Source: Sphaerolaimus hirsutus (lineage: Eukaryota > Nematoda > Chromadorea > Monhysterida > Sphaerolaimidae). Taken from it: DNA of 64,000 nt. Below the pieces are notes generated by a model. That model was given only the letters and a program-made list of their open reading frames with translations. It made no database searches and was not told where the DNA came from. Below, one piece after another: positions 29,591 to 42,300 of the stretch; positions within the stretch are counted from its first letter, which is position 1, and each line of letters starts with the position of its first letter. A program made the position numbers and the translations under genes. The stretch spans positions 2,477,206 to 2,541,205 of the forward strand of contig OZ038459.1 in NCBI GenBank assembly GCA_964036195.1. Reading direction: 5' to 3'.

Positions 29591-31371
29591 GTATTCTTTG
29601 ATGTGTAACATTGGGTCACATTTTTACACCAGAATTCTTTGACAGGGGGTTATTCAAGGACAGTTATTTAAGTGGAGTTCGATTAATTACTTATGACTAC
29701 TGAATATTTTAGGACCCCATCTGTAATTACCAAACACTTATCTAACACCTTTTTGTCGTTGTTAAACGGTTAAATATCTGGATCACATGAGTTGACAGAA
29801 TGCAATCATACAATGAATTAACTGCAAGTTTTCTGTGGAAAAAAGTACTCCCCCCCTCGAAAAAACCCCCTGAATAAACCCCCAAAAAACGTCTGACTAA
29901 AAAATTACTCCACTGCAGTCTCATTCGAGGATACCGTATTTCCTGTAATAGAAGAGCGCCATTCTATTTTTTCCATCAACTTTTTTACCTGCCGTTCTAT
30001 TAGTGGTGCCGTTCTATTGATTTCGTGAGTGTAAAAATGTGGCAAAACCTGCCGTTCTATTGGAGGTGCCGTTCTATTGGAGGTGCCATTCTATTGGAGG
30101 TGCCGTTCTATTGTTTTCGTGAGTGTAAAAATGTGGCAAAACCTGCTGTTCTATTGGAGGTGCCGTTCTATTGGAGGTGCCGTTCTATTAGAGGTGCCTT
30201 TCTATTGGAGGTGCCGTTCTATTGGAGGTATGCCGTTCTATAAGAAGAAATACGGTATACAGTATTTGAATTCAGTTCCTGTGTTTTATATGCATTTTCA
30301 ACCAAACATACCGATAAAATTCTTTGCACTCATTTCGTATTTAGAGGTGGTTATTTCGTGGAAATACAGTAGTTTGTGAGAATTCGTTTGACAACTCGTG
30401 TGCGTAGGTCCTTTAACTAGAAAATACGATCTTAAGTTCTTATTCTAGTAGTCCTTTAAATCCGTAATCCGTAAAAAATAATCCCTAAAATCCAAAACAT
30501 CGAAAATTTGAAACATTTTAGAATTTTTGTTTGCCATCGTTTACGCTAGTATCCCCAAAATTAATTTGCATACTCGATACAAAGCAAATTAAATGTTTCC
30601 TTCACTTAAAAGAGTGACATGTAAGCTTCGCTTTTCTGTAGCATTGACAGTTATTTATTTTTTATCGTAGGTTTATGTTTAAAAATAAGTTACGCTTTTT
30701 TGATGGTGATTTGTTTTGACATGTCTCTTATCTACAAATATAGGTAACTAAAATTGACGGCTGTGGATTTTTTTATTTGTTCTATTTATTTCTTCGTTCA
30801 TCATTACCTAACAATGTAGAGACGGGTGCTTTTTCAGTAAAAATTCACGTTTTTAAATAATTCATTCTGGTGCGAGGATGTGCCATCGTTATTAATCATT
30901 ATTTGATGTCTAAAATCTAAATACTCTATCAATTTTTGCTTACTGTGTTAATGGAGTGTGCCGCACCATGCTTTTTTATAGCTTTCTTAAGCATTTTTGA
31001 ATGGACTGACACAGAGAAAACATGTTTCTGATAACCAGAGTTGTTATCAAAAATACCAAACTTTTAAAAGTACGCGTACGGGTACCTAAGTACTTTGATT
31101 TTTTACCCACGCTCATAACGTACCTGGGTAAAAAGTTTTTACCAAGTACCTGGGTGAACTGGTGTAAAGGTATTTTTGGTTTTATGTATGAAAATTACAA
31201 GTGATTTTCAGCAAACATTCGCAAAAATAGTCACTTTTACGTTTTCTAGCGACATATGTATTTTACACACTTTTACTCAGTTAAAGTAAAACAATTTTAC
31301 TTTTTCAATTTAAAACACTGTTGTTTCAATGAAACCAAAAATTGCTAACTTGTCTCATTAGTCATTCCCAA
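29515..31371. repeat. 1,857-bp direct repeat, copy 1
   Basis: Matches 31377-33233 throughout with no difference that I saw; 5 bases (ttccc) separate the copies. It contains a foldback (29931-30259) with about ten 17-bp units. No gene recognised. Confidence 0.9.
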
Positions 31372-31376
31372 TTCCC

Positions 31377-33233
31377 AAAAAGTGCCAAAACCTGCCGTTA
31401 TATTGGAGGTGCCGTTCTATTGAAGGTATGCCGTTCTATTAGAAGAAATACCGTATTCTTTGATGTGTAACATTGGGTCACATTTTTACACCAGAATTCT
31501 TTGACAGGGGGTTATTCAAGGACAGTTATTTAAGTGGAGTTCGATTAATTACTTATGACTACTGAATATTTTAGGACCCCATCTGTAATTACCAAACACT
31601 TATCTAACACCTTTTTGTCGTTGTTAAACGGTTAAATATCTGGATCACATGAGTTGACAGAATGCAATCATACAATGAATTAACTGCAAGTTTTCTGTGG
31701 AAAAAAGTACTCCCCCCCTCGAAAAAACCCCCTGAATAAACCCCCAAAAAACGTCTGACTAAAAAATTACTCCACTGCAGTCTCATTCGAGGATACCGTA
31801 TTTCCTGTAATAGAAGAGCGCCATTCTATTTTTTCCATCAACTTTTTTACCTGCCGTTCTATTAGTGGTGCCGTTCTATTGATTTCGTGAGTGTAAAAAT
31901 GTGGCAAAACCTGCCGTTCTATTGGAGGTGCCGTTCTATTGGAGGTGCCATTCTATTGGAGGTGCCGTTCTATTGTTTTCGTGAGTGTAAAAATGTGGCA
32001 AAACCTGCTGTTCTATTGGAGGTGCCGTTCTATTGGAGGTGCCGTTCTATTAGAGGTGCCTTTCTATTGGAGGTGCCGTTCTATTGGAGGTATGCCGTTC
32101 TATAAGAAGAAATACGGTATACAGTATTTGAATTCAGTTCCTGTGTTTTATATGCATTTTCAACCAAACATACCGATAAAATTCTTTGCACTCATTTCGT
32201 ATTTAGAGGTGGTTATTTCGTGGAAATACAGTAGTTTGTGAGAATTCGTTTGACAACTCGTGTGCGTAGGTCCTTTAACTAGAAAATACGATCTTAAGTT
32301 CTTATTCTAGTAGTCCTTTAAATCCGTAATCCGTAAAAAATAATCCCTAAAATCCAAAACATCGAAAATTTGAAACATTTTAGAATTTTTGTTTGCCATC
32401 GTTTACGCTAGTATCCCCAAAATTAATTTGCATACTCGATACAAAGCAAATTAAATGTTTCCTTCACTTAAAAGAGTGACATGTAAGCTTCGCTTTTCTG
32501 TAGCATTGACAGTTATTTATTTTTTATCGTAGGTTTATGTTTAAAAATAAGTTACGCTTTTTTGATGGTGATTTGTTTTGACATGTCTCTTATCTACAAA
32601 TATAGGTAACTAAAATTGACGGCTGTGGATTTTTTTATTTGTTCTATTTATTTCTTCGTTCATCATTACCTAACAATGTAGAGACGGGTGCTTTTTCAGT
32701 AAAAATTCACGTTTTTAAATAATTCATTCTGGTGCGAGGATGTGCCATCGTTATTAATCATTATTTGATGTCTAAAATCTAAATACTCTATCAATTTTTG
32801 CTTACTGTGTTAATGGAGTGTGCCGCACCATGCTTTTTTATAGCTTTCTTAAGCATTTTTGAATGGACTGACACAGAGAAAACATGTTTCTGATAACCAG
32901 AGTTGTTATCAAAAATACCAAACTTTTAAAAGTACGCGTACGGGTACCTAAGTACTTTGATTTTTTACCCACGCTCATAACGTACCTGGGTAAAAAGTTT
33001 TTACCAAGTACCTGGGTGAACTGGTGTAAAGGTATTTTTGGTTTTATGTATGAAAATTACAAGTGATTTTCAGCAAACATTCGCAAAAATAGTCACTTTT
33101 ACGTTTTCTAGCGACATATGTATTTTACACACTTTTACTCAGTTAAAGTAAAACAATTTTACTTTTTCAATTTAAAACACTGTTGTTTCAATGAAACCAA
33201 AAATTGCTAACTTGTCTCATTAGTCATTCCCAA
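31377..33233. repeat. 1,857-bp direct repeat, copy 2
   Basis: See copy 1; offset 1,862 bp. The breakpoint at the left falls in aaaaagtgccaaaacctg, that on the right in gtcattcccaa. Confidence 0.9.
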
Positions 33234-33465
33234 CTTTAGATGTGTTTTCTGCGACCGGGTAAGCGAATTTCAAGTGAATTTCAACTATTTGTTTCAAATT
33301 AAATTTATTCTAGAAATCACCGAGCAAGAAAAGAAAACTGGGTAGATAAATTTAGATGCAAAGCAACTGCGCGCATAAATATTTAAGTATTTACAACATT
33401 TGATTTGCATCTTATATGATTCAAATACCGTATTTCCTCGAGATACCCCCTTCGAAATACCAGAG

Positions 33466-33610
33466 TTGTTAAAATACCGGTATTTTTGGAAAGTGTAAGT
33501 GTAAGTGTAAATACACTTTCCAAATTTTGAGTATGGATACCAAAAGTGTAAGGTATTCTAAAAATACCTAGGAAAGTGTAAAAAAAGCGTAATTGTAAAA
33601 AAAAATTTAG
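33466..33610. repeat. 'gtaagtgtaaatac' word array with AGAGTTGTTAAAA start
   Basis: agagttgttaaaataccggt followed by gtaagtgtaagtgtaaatac and caaaagtgtaagg words. A similar array is at 47550-47700. Confidence 0.5.
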
Positions 33611-33640
33611 AAAGAGCTCTCACTGTTGAGCATTAGAAAA

Positions 33641-34779
33641 CGGGCCAGGCCTATTTCGCACATAAGCCTGTTTCGCGCATACGCCTGTATTGCACATGGA
33701 TGAAACCCGTTTCGCACAAAGGCCCGTTTCGCACATAACTCATGCTATGTGCGAAACGTGCCTTAGTGCGAAACAGGCCTATGTGCGAAACGGGCGGGCG
33801 ATTAGGGGGGGCACAGCACTGGGTGCGGCAAACAGAATACCACTAAAGTGATGTTCTTTCACACGCCTTTGCGTTTGCCGCCCACATAACAAAAATTGCC
33901 ATGACTTTGGCGCCAGCGCACAAAAACAATGTGTCACAAGCATTTGTAAAAACGACCCGGAATACCGGTACCCAAAACTGTTTCGGGTTCTGTTTACCAA
34001 CGCTAGTGCATGTTCTATCAAAATGCACTAGTGTTGGTAAACCCAAACCGAAACGGTTTTGGGTACCGGTATTTTGGGTCGTTTTTAGAAATGCTAGTGC
34101 CGCATTGTTTGCAGAACAATGCGGCACTAGGGTTAGGAAACCCGAACTGAACTTCAGACTCAGAAACCATTTCGGGTTAGGTATACCAACGCTTGTGCAT
34201 GTTCTATGTTCTAAATGCACAGTGCAGTGTTAGTGCTCAGTTCTGGCTTCAAAGGGCGAAACCGCGCGAAGCGCAATCAAGTTGACACTTGTGTCCTGTT
34301 CACGGCCCGTGAAAGGCGTGGCTGGGCAATTATGAGATTATTGCATTGGCATTTTGTGGCTGGCAAACTAGAGCAATTAAAGTGGGTGAATTTGGCGCCA
34401 GCCGCAACTATTTTAATTGCCAGCCCCAATTATTTTAATTGCCAGCCCCAAACTGAAGGTGCAATAATTGCTTTATTAGAGTCACTAATTATGTAGTTAC
34501 ATCGGTTTGGGGGGGACTGATTGCACACGTGTAGGTATTTACACTGCACTTACACGCAATTGCACCCAACATGCACAAAAAATGGGTGAGATTTGGCAAC
34601 TTTATTGGAGAGTGTTGCATGGGGGTAATGTTGGGGTGCCCGGTCACAAGCACAACACGCGCATAGGCCTGTTTCGCACATAGCATCAGTTATGTGCGAA
34701 ACAGGCTTCTGTGCGAAACGGGTTTCATCCTTGTGCGGGCATGTGCGAATCGGGCGTATGTGCGAAACAGTGCACCCTG
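33641..34779. mobile_element. Non-autonomous element with word gcctgtttcgcacat
   Basis: Exact 8-bp flanks ttagaaaa (33633-33640 and 34780-34787). Both ends carry cctgtttcgcacataggcc words. The interior has long hairpins at about 33947-34086 (cggaataccggtacccaaaa and complement) and 34093-34130. No transposase. Ends cgggcc / gcaccctg are only weakly inverted. Confidence 0.75.
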
Positions 34780-34967
34780 TTAGAAAACACCACCGTTTTC
34801 ACATTTAGATCAATTTATTTGTCATTTTCATGCATTATTTCACATTTTACTGCCTTTTATGAAACATTTCAGACTGTAACAGATACTGTAGTGGTATGAA
34901 GTTCCCTAATAATGGCACTTTTTCAGTGTTGATATTTTACTGATTATGCAATGCGATACACACTGTT

Positions 34968-36067
34968 TGTGTAACATTATCGTAAAATGTAAAAACCTAT
35001 AATATTTAAGTTAACTTTCTTATGTTCTCTTTTATATTCAATAATTCAACTCGTCAAGATTTCATTCATATTTACATTCCCATTTTTAACATCTTTACAT
35101 TCACCATTTAATATCTCAAGCGATGTTGTTTACAACGTGCGCTTCACATCGCTCACATATTTAGATCTTAGTCATTGCTCACATTCCGCCACATTTCCTT
35201 GACAAGCAGCACGCAAATACGCCTTCATGTTTATGTTAAGCGGCGGGCTCGCCCCGAGTGGGGGGCCGGGCCCGCGCGCCATTTCAAATGCTGTCTGGCT
35301 TGTCTCACATTTTCACTATCTTGCCAGTTTAGCTCGCTTTTCATCGGAGAAGCGAGCGGGCAAGGATTGAACTTTCACAATTGGAAATGTTGGGTAAAAA
35401 TCGGAGATTAGAGCCGACCGATTGGCGCCAAACCAATCGCCATCGGTCTGGCCCTTAAAAGCCGATTTCACAGCTACAATCGGCAGTGTTTGCAACCTCG
35501 TCAACTTCACACGAATCTCTTCCTAGGATCTAAATAAGCGCCGTAGTCACTTTATTAAGTCGCTTGTTTTTGGTGCTAAGTTTAACGCTTGGTGCTCTAA
35601 GTCACCTCAGTGCTTTATTTCACACCAGCGCTGTTTTGAGGTGCTTTATTCACAACCGCGCCACTTAATTCTCGCCTTTTGTCGTAATTAAGTGCCCTCT
35701 TTAAATTGCCTTATTTCTCCGGTAATTAGAGCTTCTTTTACGTTTTATTTAAGTAATTAATTTAGTTGTAAATTAATTCCTTTGTTTACGTATACTTTTA
35801 CATATATTGTATTTAAATTTAATTCTTTGTATTTAATCGCCTAAATAAAAACGTTCGTCAAAACCTTTGGTAAACAATCTAAATTTGCTTCACACTAACT
35901 CACGTCAATTCACTTCAACTCAACTAATCACATTCGATAAAATAACGGAACGTCAACTAGAGACGACGCTTCACGTCAACTTTCACTTGTTCACATTTGT
36001 CCTCTTCCTCGGTTAGGAATAGGAGCTGGTTCACAAGTCACTTCAACAAGTTCCGTATTATTTTACA
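34968..36067 (+). repeat. 5' LTR of the BEL/Pao element
   Basis: Starts tgtgtaacattatcg, ends ttattttaca. AATAAA at 35844-35849 is a likely polyadenylation signal. A GC-rich block lies at 35240-35285. TCACA is frequent here as in the coding part. Confidence 0.93.
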
Positions 36068-36085
36068 TGGCGCAGCGAGCAGGGT
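36068..36085 (+). other. Primer-binding site of the BEL/Pao element
   Basis: tggcgcagcgagcagggt starts immediately after the LTR; TGG is complementary to a tRNA CCA end. tRNA not identified. The 279-nt leader up to 36346 has no other recognised feature. Confidence 0.65.
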
Positions 36086-36346
36086 GACTAATTAAAACTA
36101 ATTGGTCACTCTAATTAAGTCGTCTAGCGCAAAATTTCATTGGAAATTGCTTTTCACAGCCTGAGTCACACGCACGAGGTTACGGTAATACGGTTTTGGA
36201 CGCAAAATCGTTAGTAGCGCGTGCATAAATACTTACGATTTTACAAGTACAAGTCACAAGATTCGAAATATTTATTTTTATTATTTTATTTCGTTCACAG
36301 CTAGCTACCACTTTGCTAATAAGCAATAAATTGATCAAACTTTGCT

Positions 36347-39300
36347 ATGGCCGACGAACGCATACGCGCTCAGCGCGCCGCCGCCGCCGCAGCTATGCCT
36401 GCGAGCAACGTTGAGGAGTTCGACACAGCTCATCCGTTGACTCAGCATAGCCGGGCGCTGACTGGAGTGCGCAACGGAGTGCTGCAATTCACATCCAAAC
36501 CGATTCCTAAAATCGTCAAAGACAAGTCACAACCCGCCGCCGTCAACATACGGGCGGCGGAGGAAGTATTAGAACTACTTCAGGCCTACGGCTACCAGGC
36601 CGAGATGAAACGCTCGGACCTGTCTACGGCTATGGACAAATTCACAACCACTGTCCAAGATTACATCACAAGCCTAGACAGAGACGAAGACGGAGCGGCC
36701 GAGGAGATAAAGAGCGCCAACGCCAAATTGGAGCGCGCGCTCTACTCTGGCTCGAACAACGCGATGATGCTCATGGATGAGCTGGAATCGAGGATTGCGT
36801 CCGCCCAAGCGCACATCAAATCCGCGGAAAGGTTGATACTTTCCTTGAAAGGTCAGTCCACTGTTGATTTAACTACTCAACCCCTTTCACAACCCCCTTA
36901 CAACAATGTCAATATGGGAAGTAGTTCTCAACCTTCACAACCGGAAACTTTGTTAAAGTTACCAAAAATCGAGCTTGCTAAATATAGCGGTGATCCGTTA
37001 GAATGGGCAGCTTGGTGGGAGATTTTTCGAGCTCAAATTCACGACCGAGCTAATTTGTCAATGGGTATGAAATATACATACCTCAAGCTCAGCCTTACCG
37101 GTCCAGCAGCAGAACTGCTGGCCGGATTAAAAGGTGATGGTCGAGATTACATCACAGCGGTCACCATGTTACAATCAAATTTTGGTGAAACGCATCGGGT
37201 ACAAGCGGCCCTTTGGGATAAATTGTATTCACTTGAAAAACCTTCGTCAAGAGGAGACTCTCTCACAAATTTCACACGAACCCTTTTGTCAACTCTCAAT
37301 CAACTTAAAGAAAGGGGTGAAAGTGTCGATTCTGGTGCAGTGTTAAGAATAATTCGTGGTTATCTTCCCGATAATATTGTTCTTGCCGTCACAGAAGAAC
37401 ACCGGAATTCGATGCGCACCGCTGTAACCGGCGACACCGAACTCACAGTCGTCAGGTTTGTCGATGCATTAACTACCATTGCTCGTGCTCGGTTAGACGC
37501 GATGAAAACTGAACAACAAAGTTCACAATCTTCAACTGTTGTTCAGAAATCACAAAATTCATCAGTAAAAAAGCCACAAAATGGAGGAGGTTGGCAACAG
37601 CAAAAGAAAAAGGGAAATAAATCACAAAATACCTTTTCAAAACCAAAACCTATTCACAATACGGTTGCTTTTGCTGGTACCAACGCTAACGCTGGTAAAT
37701 CACAAGGAAAAAATAAAAATTCCACTCAACCTCCCAGAACTCCGGCGATCGGAGCGATTAGTCAAAAGCAGTCCTCACAACCTGCTGCTAACTATCGCCA
37801 GCCGAAATTCGAGTGCTTATTCTGCGGCGTCAAAGAGCACTACACAACCGATTGCCCTCAATACGTCACACCGAGAGAGCGCACTGAACGGTTGCGAGCT
37901 TTGGGCGACGTGTGCACGCGTTGCACGCGCAGGGGCCATCAAGCGGCACAGTGCACTCAACAATTGAGTTGCTACTACTGTCGCCAGATTGGTCAGCATC
38001 ACGGGGCGTTCTGTCCTACCAGACAGGCACCCGCTAGGCGTCAGGTAAACAATTCACAAAATAAAGCCTTTGTCAAAGCAACGAGCGCTAATTTTGTCAA
38101 CGCTCAGGTAATCACAACGGGCGCGGCGTCGTCACATGCACCACCATCGTATCCGCCCTCACAAACGGAACCGATGAGCGTGTGTGTCATCCCACCGGAT
38201 GAAAACGATTTCCGGTGGAGACAGAATACGCTGTACCAGCTGGACATGGACGGCCCGCTCGACATGGGCGAATGGCCGAGGCCCGCTAACGCACAACAAG
38301 CGAAAGCTCAGGAGGAAGCCCGCAAATATCACAGCGAGAACGAGCTGTGGACGACGCTCCGTGCCAACCTCATCCAGGAAGGCACAGATATGGAGACCGT
38401 CGAGGCCAAAATCCGCGGCTTCCAGCAGAAACGGTACGAGGTGTACCCACACCTCAACCCGAATCAAATGTCATCGTCGGTGCCACTTCAACCTAGTCAC
38501 AGGCCCACGGTGGAGGTGCTGAGCGCACAGGCGGGTTACGGTAACCCCAACCCCGCTACTAGGCAGCAGGCCGAACAAGAATGTGAGTTCGATTTTGCAC
38601 CTATTGTTCGTTTGCAAGTGGCCCAGGCTTCATTAATTAATAAAGACGCTGAATTAAATCGAGTCACAGACCCTTTGTTAATATTCTTTGACACTGGATG
38701 CGAATATTCATACATTAAAGCATCCGTGGCAAATGAGTATAACTTTGAAAACAAAGGAGATGTTGTTCTTCAAATGAACGTGTTTGCGACAAAAACGCCT
38801 GTCACAGTCAATACGTTTTTGGTCGAGGCTGTCATGCCTATTTACAAACACGTCGACAATAAGGGCAATATGTTACAAATTCCGCTCACCTTACGTGCAG
38901 TGGATAATTTAGCAACATATGCATGCCCACCTCCTTTGTCACAAGACGACAAAACAGTCATTTATATTGTGTACGGTGAACATGCACAAGAACAATTCGC
39001 GGAACCGCTTGAATTGACCGAAATGACTGATGAGTTTTGTCACAAACTATGTCAACCAGATGTAGTCATTGGTCAAGACTATTATTGGAAGTTCGATATT
39101 CGACCAACAGAAATCGAACTCCCATCTGGCTTGATCATAGTCGAATCAATACTTGGGTTGATGTTAGGCGGAAATGCGTCCTCACAATCATTCGTCACAA
39201 CACCCGACATTTCCCCACATCAATTCATGGTTTCATGCAGTTCACATGCTTCATCAGCTGTTGCTGTTGGCCAAGAGACATTATTTCAATTTCACAGTCT

Positions 39301-42300
39301 CGAGTCAATAGGTATCACAGATGATCCCTTATCACATGATGACGACATAGCTGAACAGTTAATTCTGGAATCAATTACTCTTGATCCAGAAACTGGTCGC
39401 TATAGCGTAGATTGGCCATTCAAGTCAACCATTCAAGAATTGCCAACTAACAATGCAGAAGCATTTCGTCGCTTTCTGTCACTGTTGAAACGGTTTCGAA
39501 AAGATCCCGATTTATTCGCTACATACGCGAAAGTCATCTCAGATCAACTTCACAAGGGGGTCATCGAACCCGTCTATGGTTCACAAGATGGTCTGCAAGA
39601 ACACATCTTACCTCACCAACCTGTCCTCACACCTGGCAGATCGACAACATGTCGAATAGTGTATGATGGTTCTGCAGGCAAACCAAGTCTCAATAATTGC
39701 TTATTTCGAGGCCCAGTTCTCACACCACTGGCGCTCGGATTAATGCTTCGCTTCAGAGCCGGAAAAGTGGTGTTATTAGCAGATATTGAAAAAGCATTTT
39801 TACAAATTGCTCTTCACCCAAAATCACGCGCTTTCACAAAATTTTACTGGCTGCGTGATGACACCATTCCGTCACATGAAGACAATATTCAAATGATGCA
39901 ATTCACAAGGGTGCTGTTTGGCCTCACATGCAGTCCATCCATTTTGTCAACTGTCATCAAATATCACCTAGAAGAGGAATTAGCTCACATGCATCCCGCT
40001 GAGACCAATGAACGAATGAAACTGGAGCTGTTGCTCAACAGCATTTACGTTGATAATTTAGTTATCAGCGTAGATGATGACAAATATGCAATACAGCTCT
40101 ATCGTTTAATTAAAGCTGTTTTTGCTAGAGCAAATTTCAACATGCGCGAATGGATGACAAATTCGCCTATGGTCTCGGAAAAAATCAAACCCGATGACCT
40201 CAACCCGAAAAAGTCACAATATATCAAAGTAATGGGTCTCGTTTACGATCACATTGAAGACACCATTGCAGTGCCAGCTCCCAAGAAAGATTTCACGCTC
40301 ATTGTCACAGCCACTCGCCGCAATTTAAATAAATTGCTGGCTTCAACATACGATCCTATTGGCGTCACAGCACCCGCGTTATTTCGGTTGAAATTTCGTG
40401 TGTCACAAATAATTCAAAGGTGCAATATCACAACCTGGGATGAACTCATTGAAGACCCAGAGGCGGATGACTTACTGGACGATTTAAAACGACATCTTTC
40501 GTCCATAAGTCAAATCAAATTCCCGCGATCATTTCACTCTTTTGGCATCGATGTCAAAGCTGTCACAAGACCATTAGAATTACATGTGTTTTGCGATGCC
40601 TCAAAAGATGGATACGCCGTTTGCGCTTATTTGCGTCAACAAGCGATTTCACCTGACGAATACGGTTATGAAGATGACCGATACTTTAGTGGTTTTCTCA
40701 CAGCTCGCACAAAACTAGCCCCACTTCCGTCAAAACAAGGTCAACCCCTCACAATCACACGCTTGGAATTGCTAGGTGTCACAATTGGTGCACAGCTCAT
40801 CGATTATTTACATCATGAACTCGTTGAGCTGGGTGGATGGAAAATTCACAGTAATTTCCTCTGGACCGATAGTACCGTTGTCATCGGCTGGCTGTATACA
40901 GCAAAGCCGCTGGCTACTTTTGTCAACAATCGGGTCACAAAAATCCATTCACTAATGTCAAAACATTGCATTCAAATTTGCAAGGTTGCTACAAAAGACA
41001 ACCCAGCCGACATCGCGTCGCAGGGTTGTACTTTTGATCAACTAATGATCGAAACAATGTGGTTCACTGGACCCACATTTTTAGCTGAACCTTTCACATC
41101 AACCATGCTTGACATTTCACAATATCAAGCGCAACCTGTCACCGAAGAGCTTGCGAAAGGCGACATTCACATCAGTCGACCTTTATATGCTGGAGCAGTA
41201 ACTTCACAGCCCGTTTCACAGCCTGATTCACAACCAGCTAATGCTCTTGCACAGCAAGTACCCGTCAACTTGGACCCCAATTTGTCACAAAATGTCACTC
41301 CTCAAAATCCGTTTGTCGAAAGTCGACAACGTCACATCCCTTCAAATCCATTCGAAATCGACATTCGACGATTTTCAACACTGTCAAAATTGTTGCGTAC
41401 TGTCGTATATCTGCTTCGTGTCAAAACATATTGGCTAAATCGCTCCATGCACAAAGCTGCAAAGCGCGAAAGCGAATATTTATCAAAACCCATCACACAA
41501 GCTGATTTGAACGAAGCATTTCGACATGTATTGCGCATTTCACAAGCAGAGGAATGTGCCAGTTGCATTTCACAAGCGCAACTTGGCAAACACCACATGC
41601 TCAAATGGGACGCGTGGAATAATTTATTATATTGTGTCACGCGTGTGTCTCACAAAGAACATCGAAACCCTTCGTTGTTTTACTACCTGCCAAAGACAGG
41701 GTGGTTAACAACGCTAGTGGTTACTCATTTTCATGAGCTTGCTGGTCACAGTGGCATGCTTCACACTTTAGCAGATTTACGCGAACACTGCTGGTTGTCA
41801 AGTGCCAAGCAGGTAGTTGCAAAAATTTTGCGAAAATGTGTCACATGCCGCAAAGCGGAAGGAGGTCCATTCACATTACCTGATTTTCACACATTACCTG
41901 TCACTCGAACTCAATCACAAATCAAGCCATTTCAACATATTGGCATTGATTATATGGGACCGTTAGTTTATTCACAGAACGGAACCCGTCACAGTCAACA
42001 CATTTTGTTGCTAACATGCTTCAGTACACGCGCCATCCATTTAGAATCAACTAATAGTGTCTCGACAGCCGACACAATTATGGCTCTAAATCGTTTTATT
42101 TCACGTCGAGGCATGCCGGACACAATTTGGTCCGATAATGCCCCAGCATTCAAAAATTGCGTCAAAATGCTACCGGACGTAAAATGGCATTTTATCACAG
42201 CCAATAGTCCTTGGCAGGGCGGCGTGTATGAACGCATGGTAGGTTTAGTCAAACGCTTGCTCAAAAAAGCATGCGGACGACGTTGTCTCACATGGCATGA

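Noticed and set aside
29931-30259. CRISPR-like or minisatellite-coded protein (tgccgttctattggagg units, ORFs of 72-100 codons)
   Set aside because: The ORFs only translate a 17-bp tandem repeat within a foldback and have no independent support.
35230-35290. CpG-island promoter of a host gene
   Set aside because: The GC-rich block is inside the BEL/Pao LTR and is repeated in the 3' LTR.
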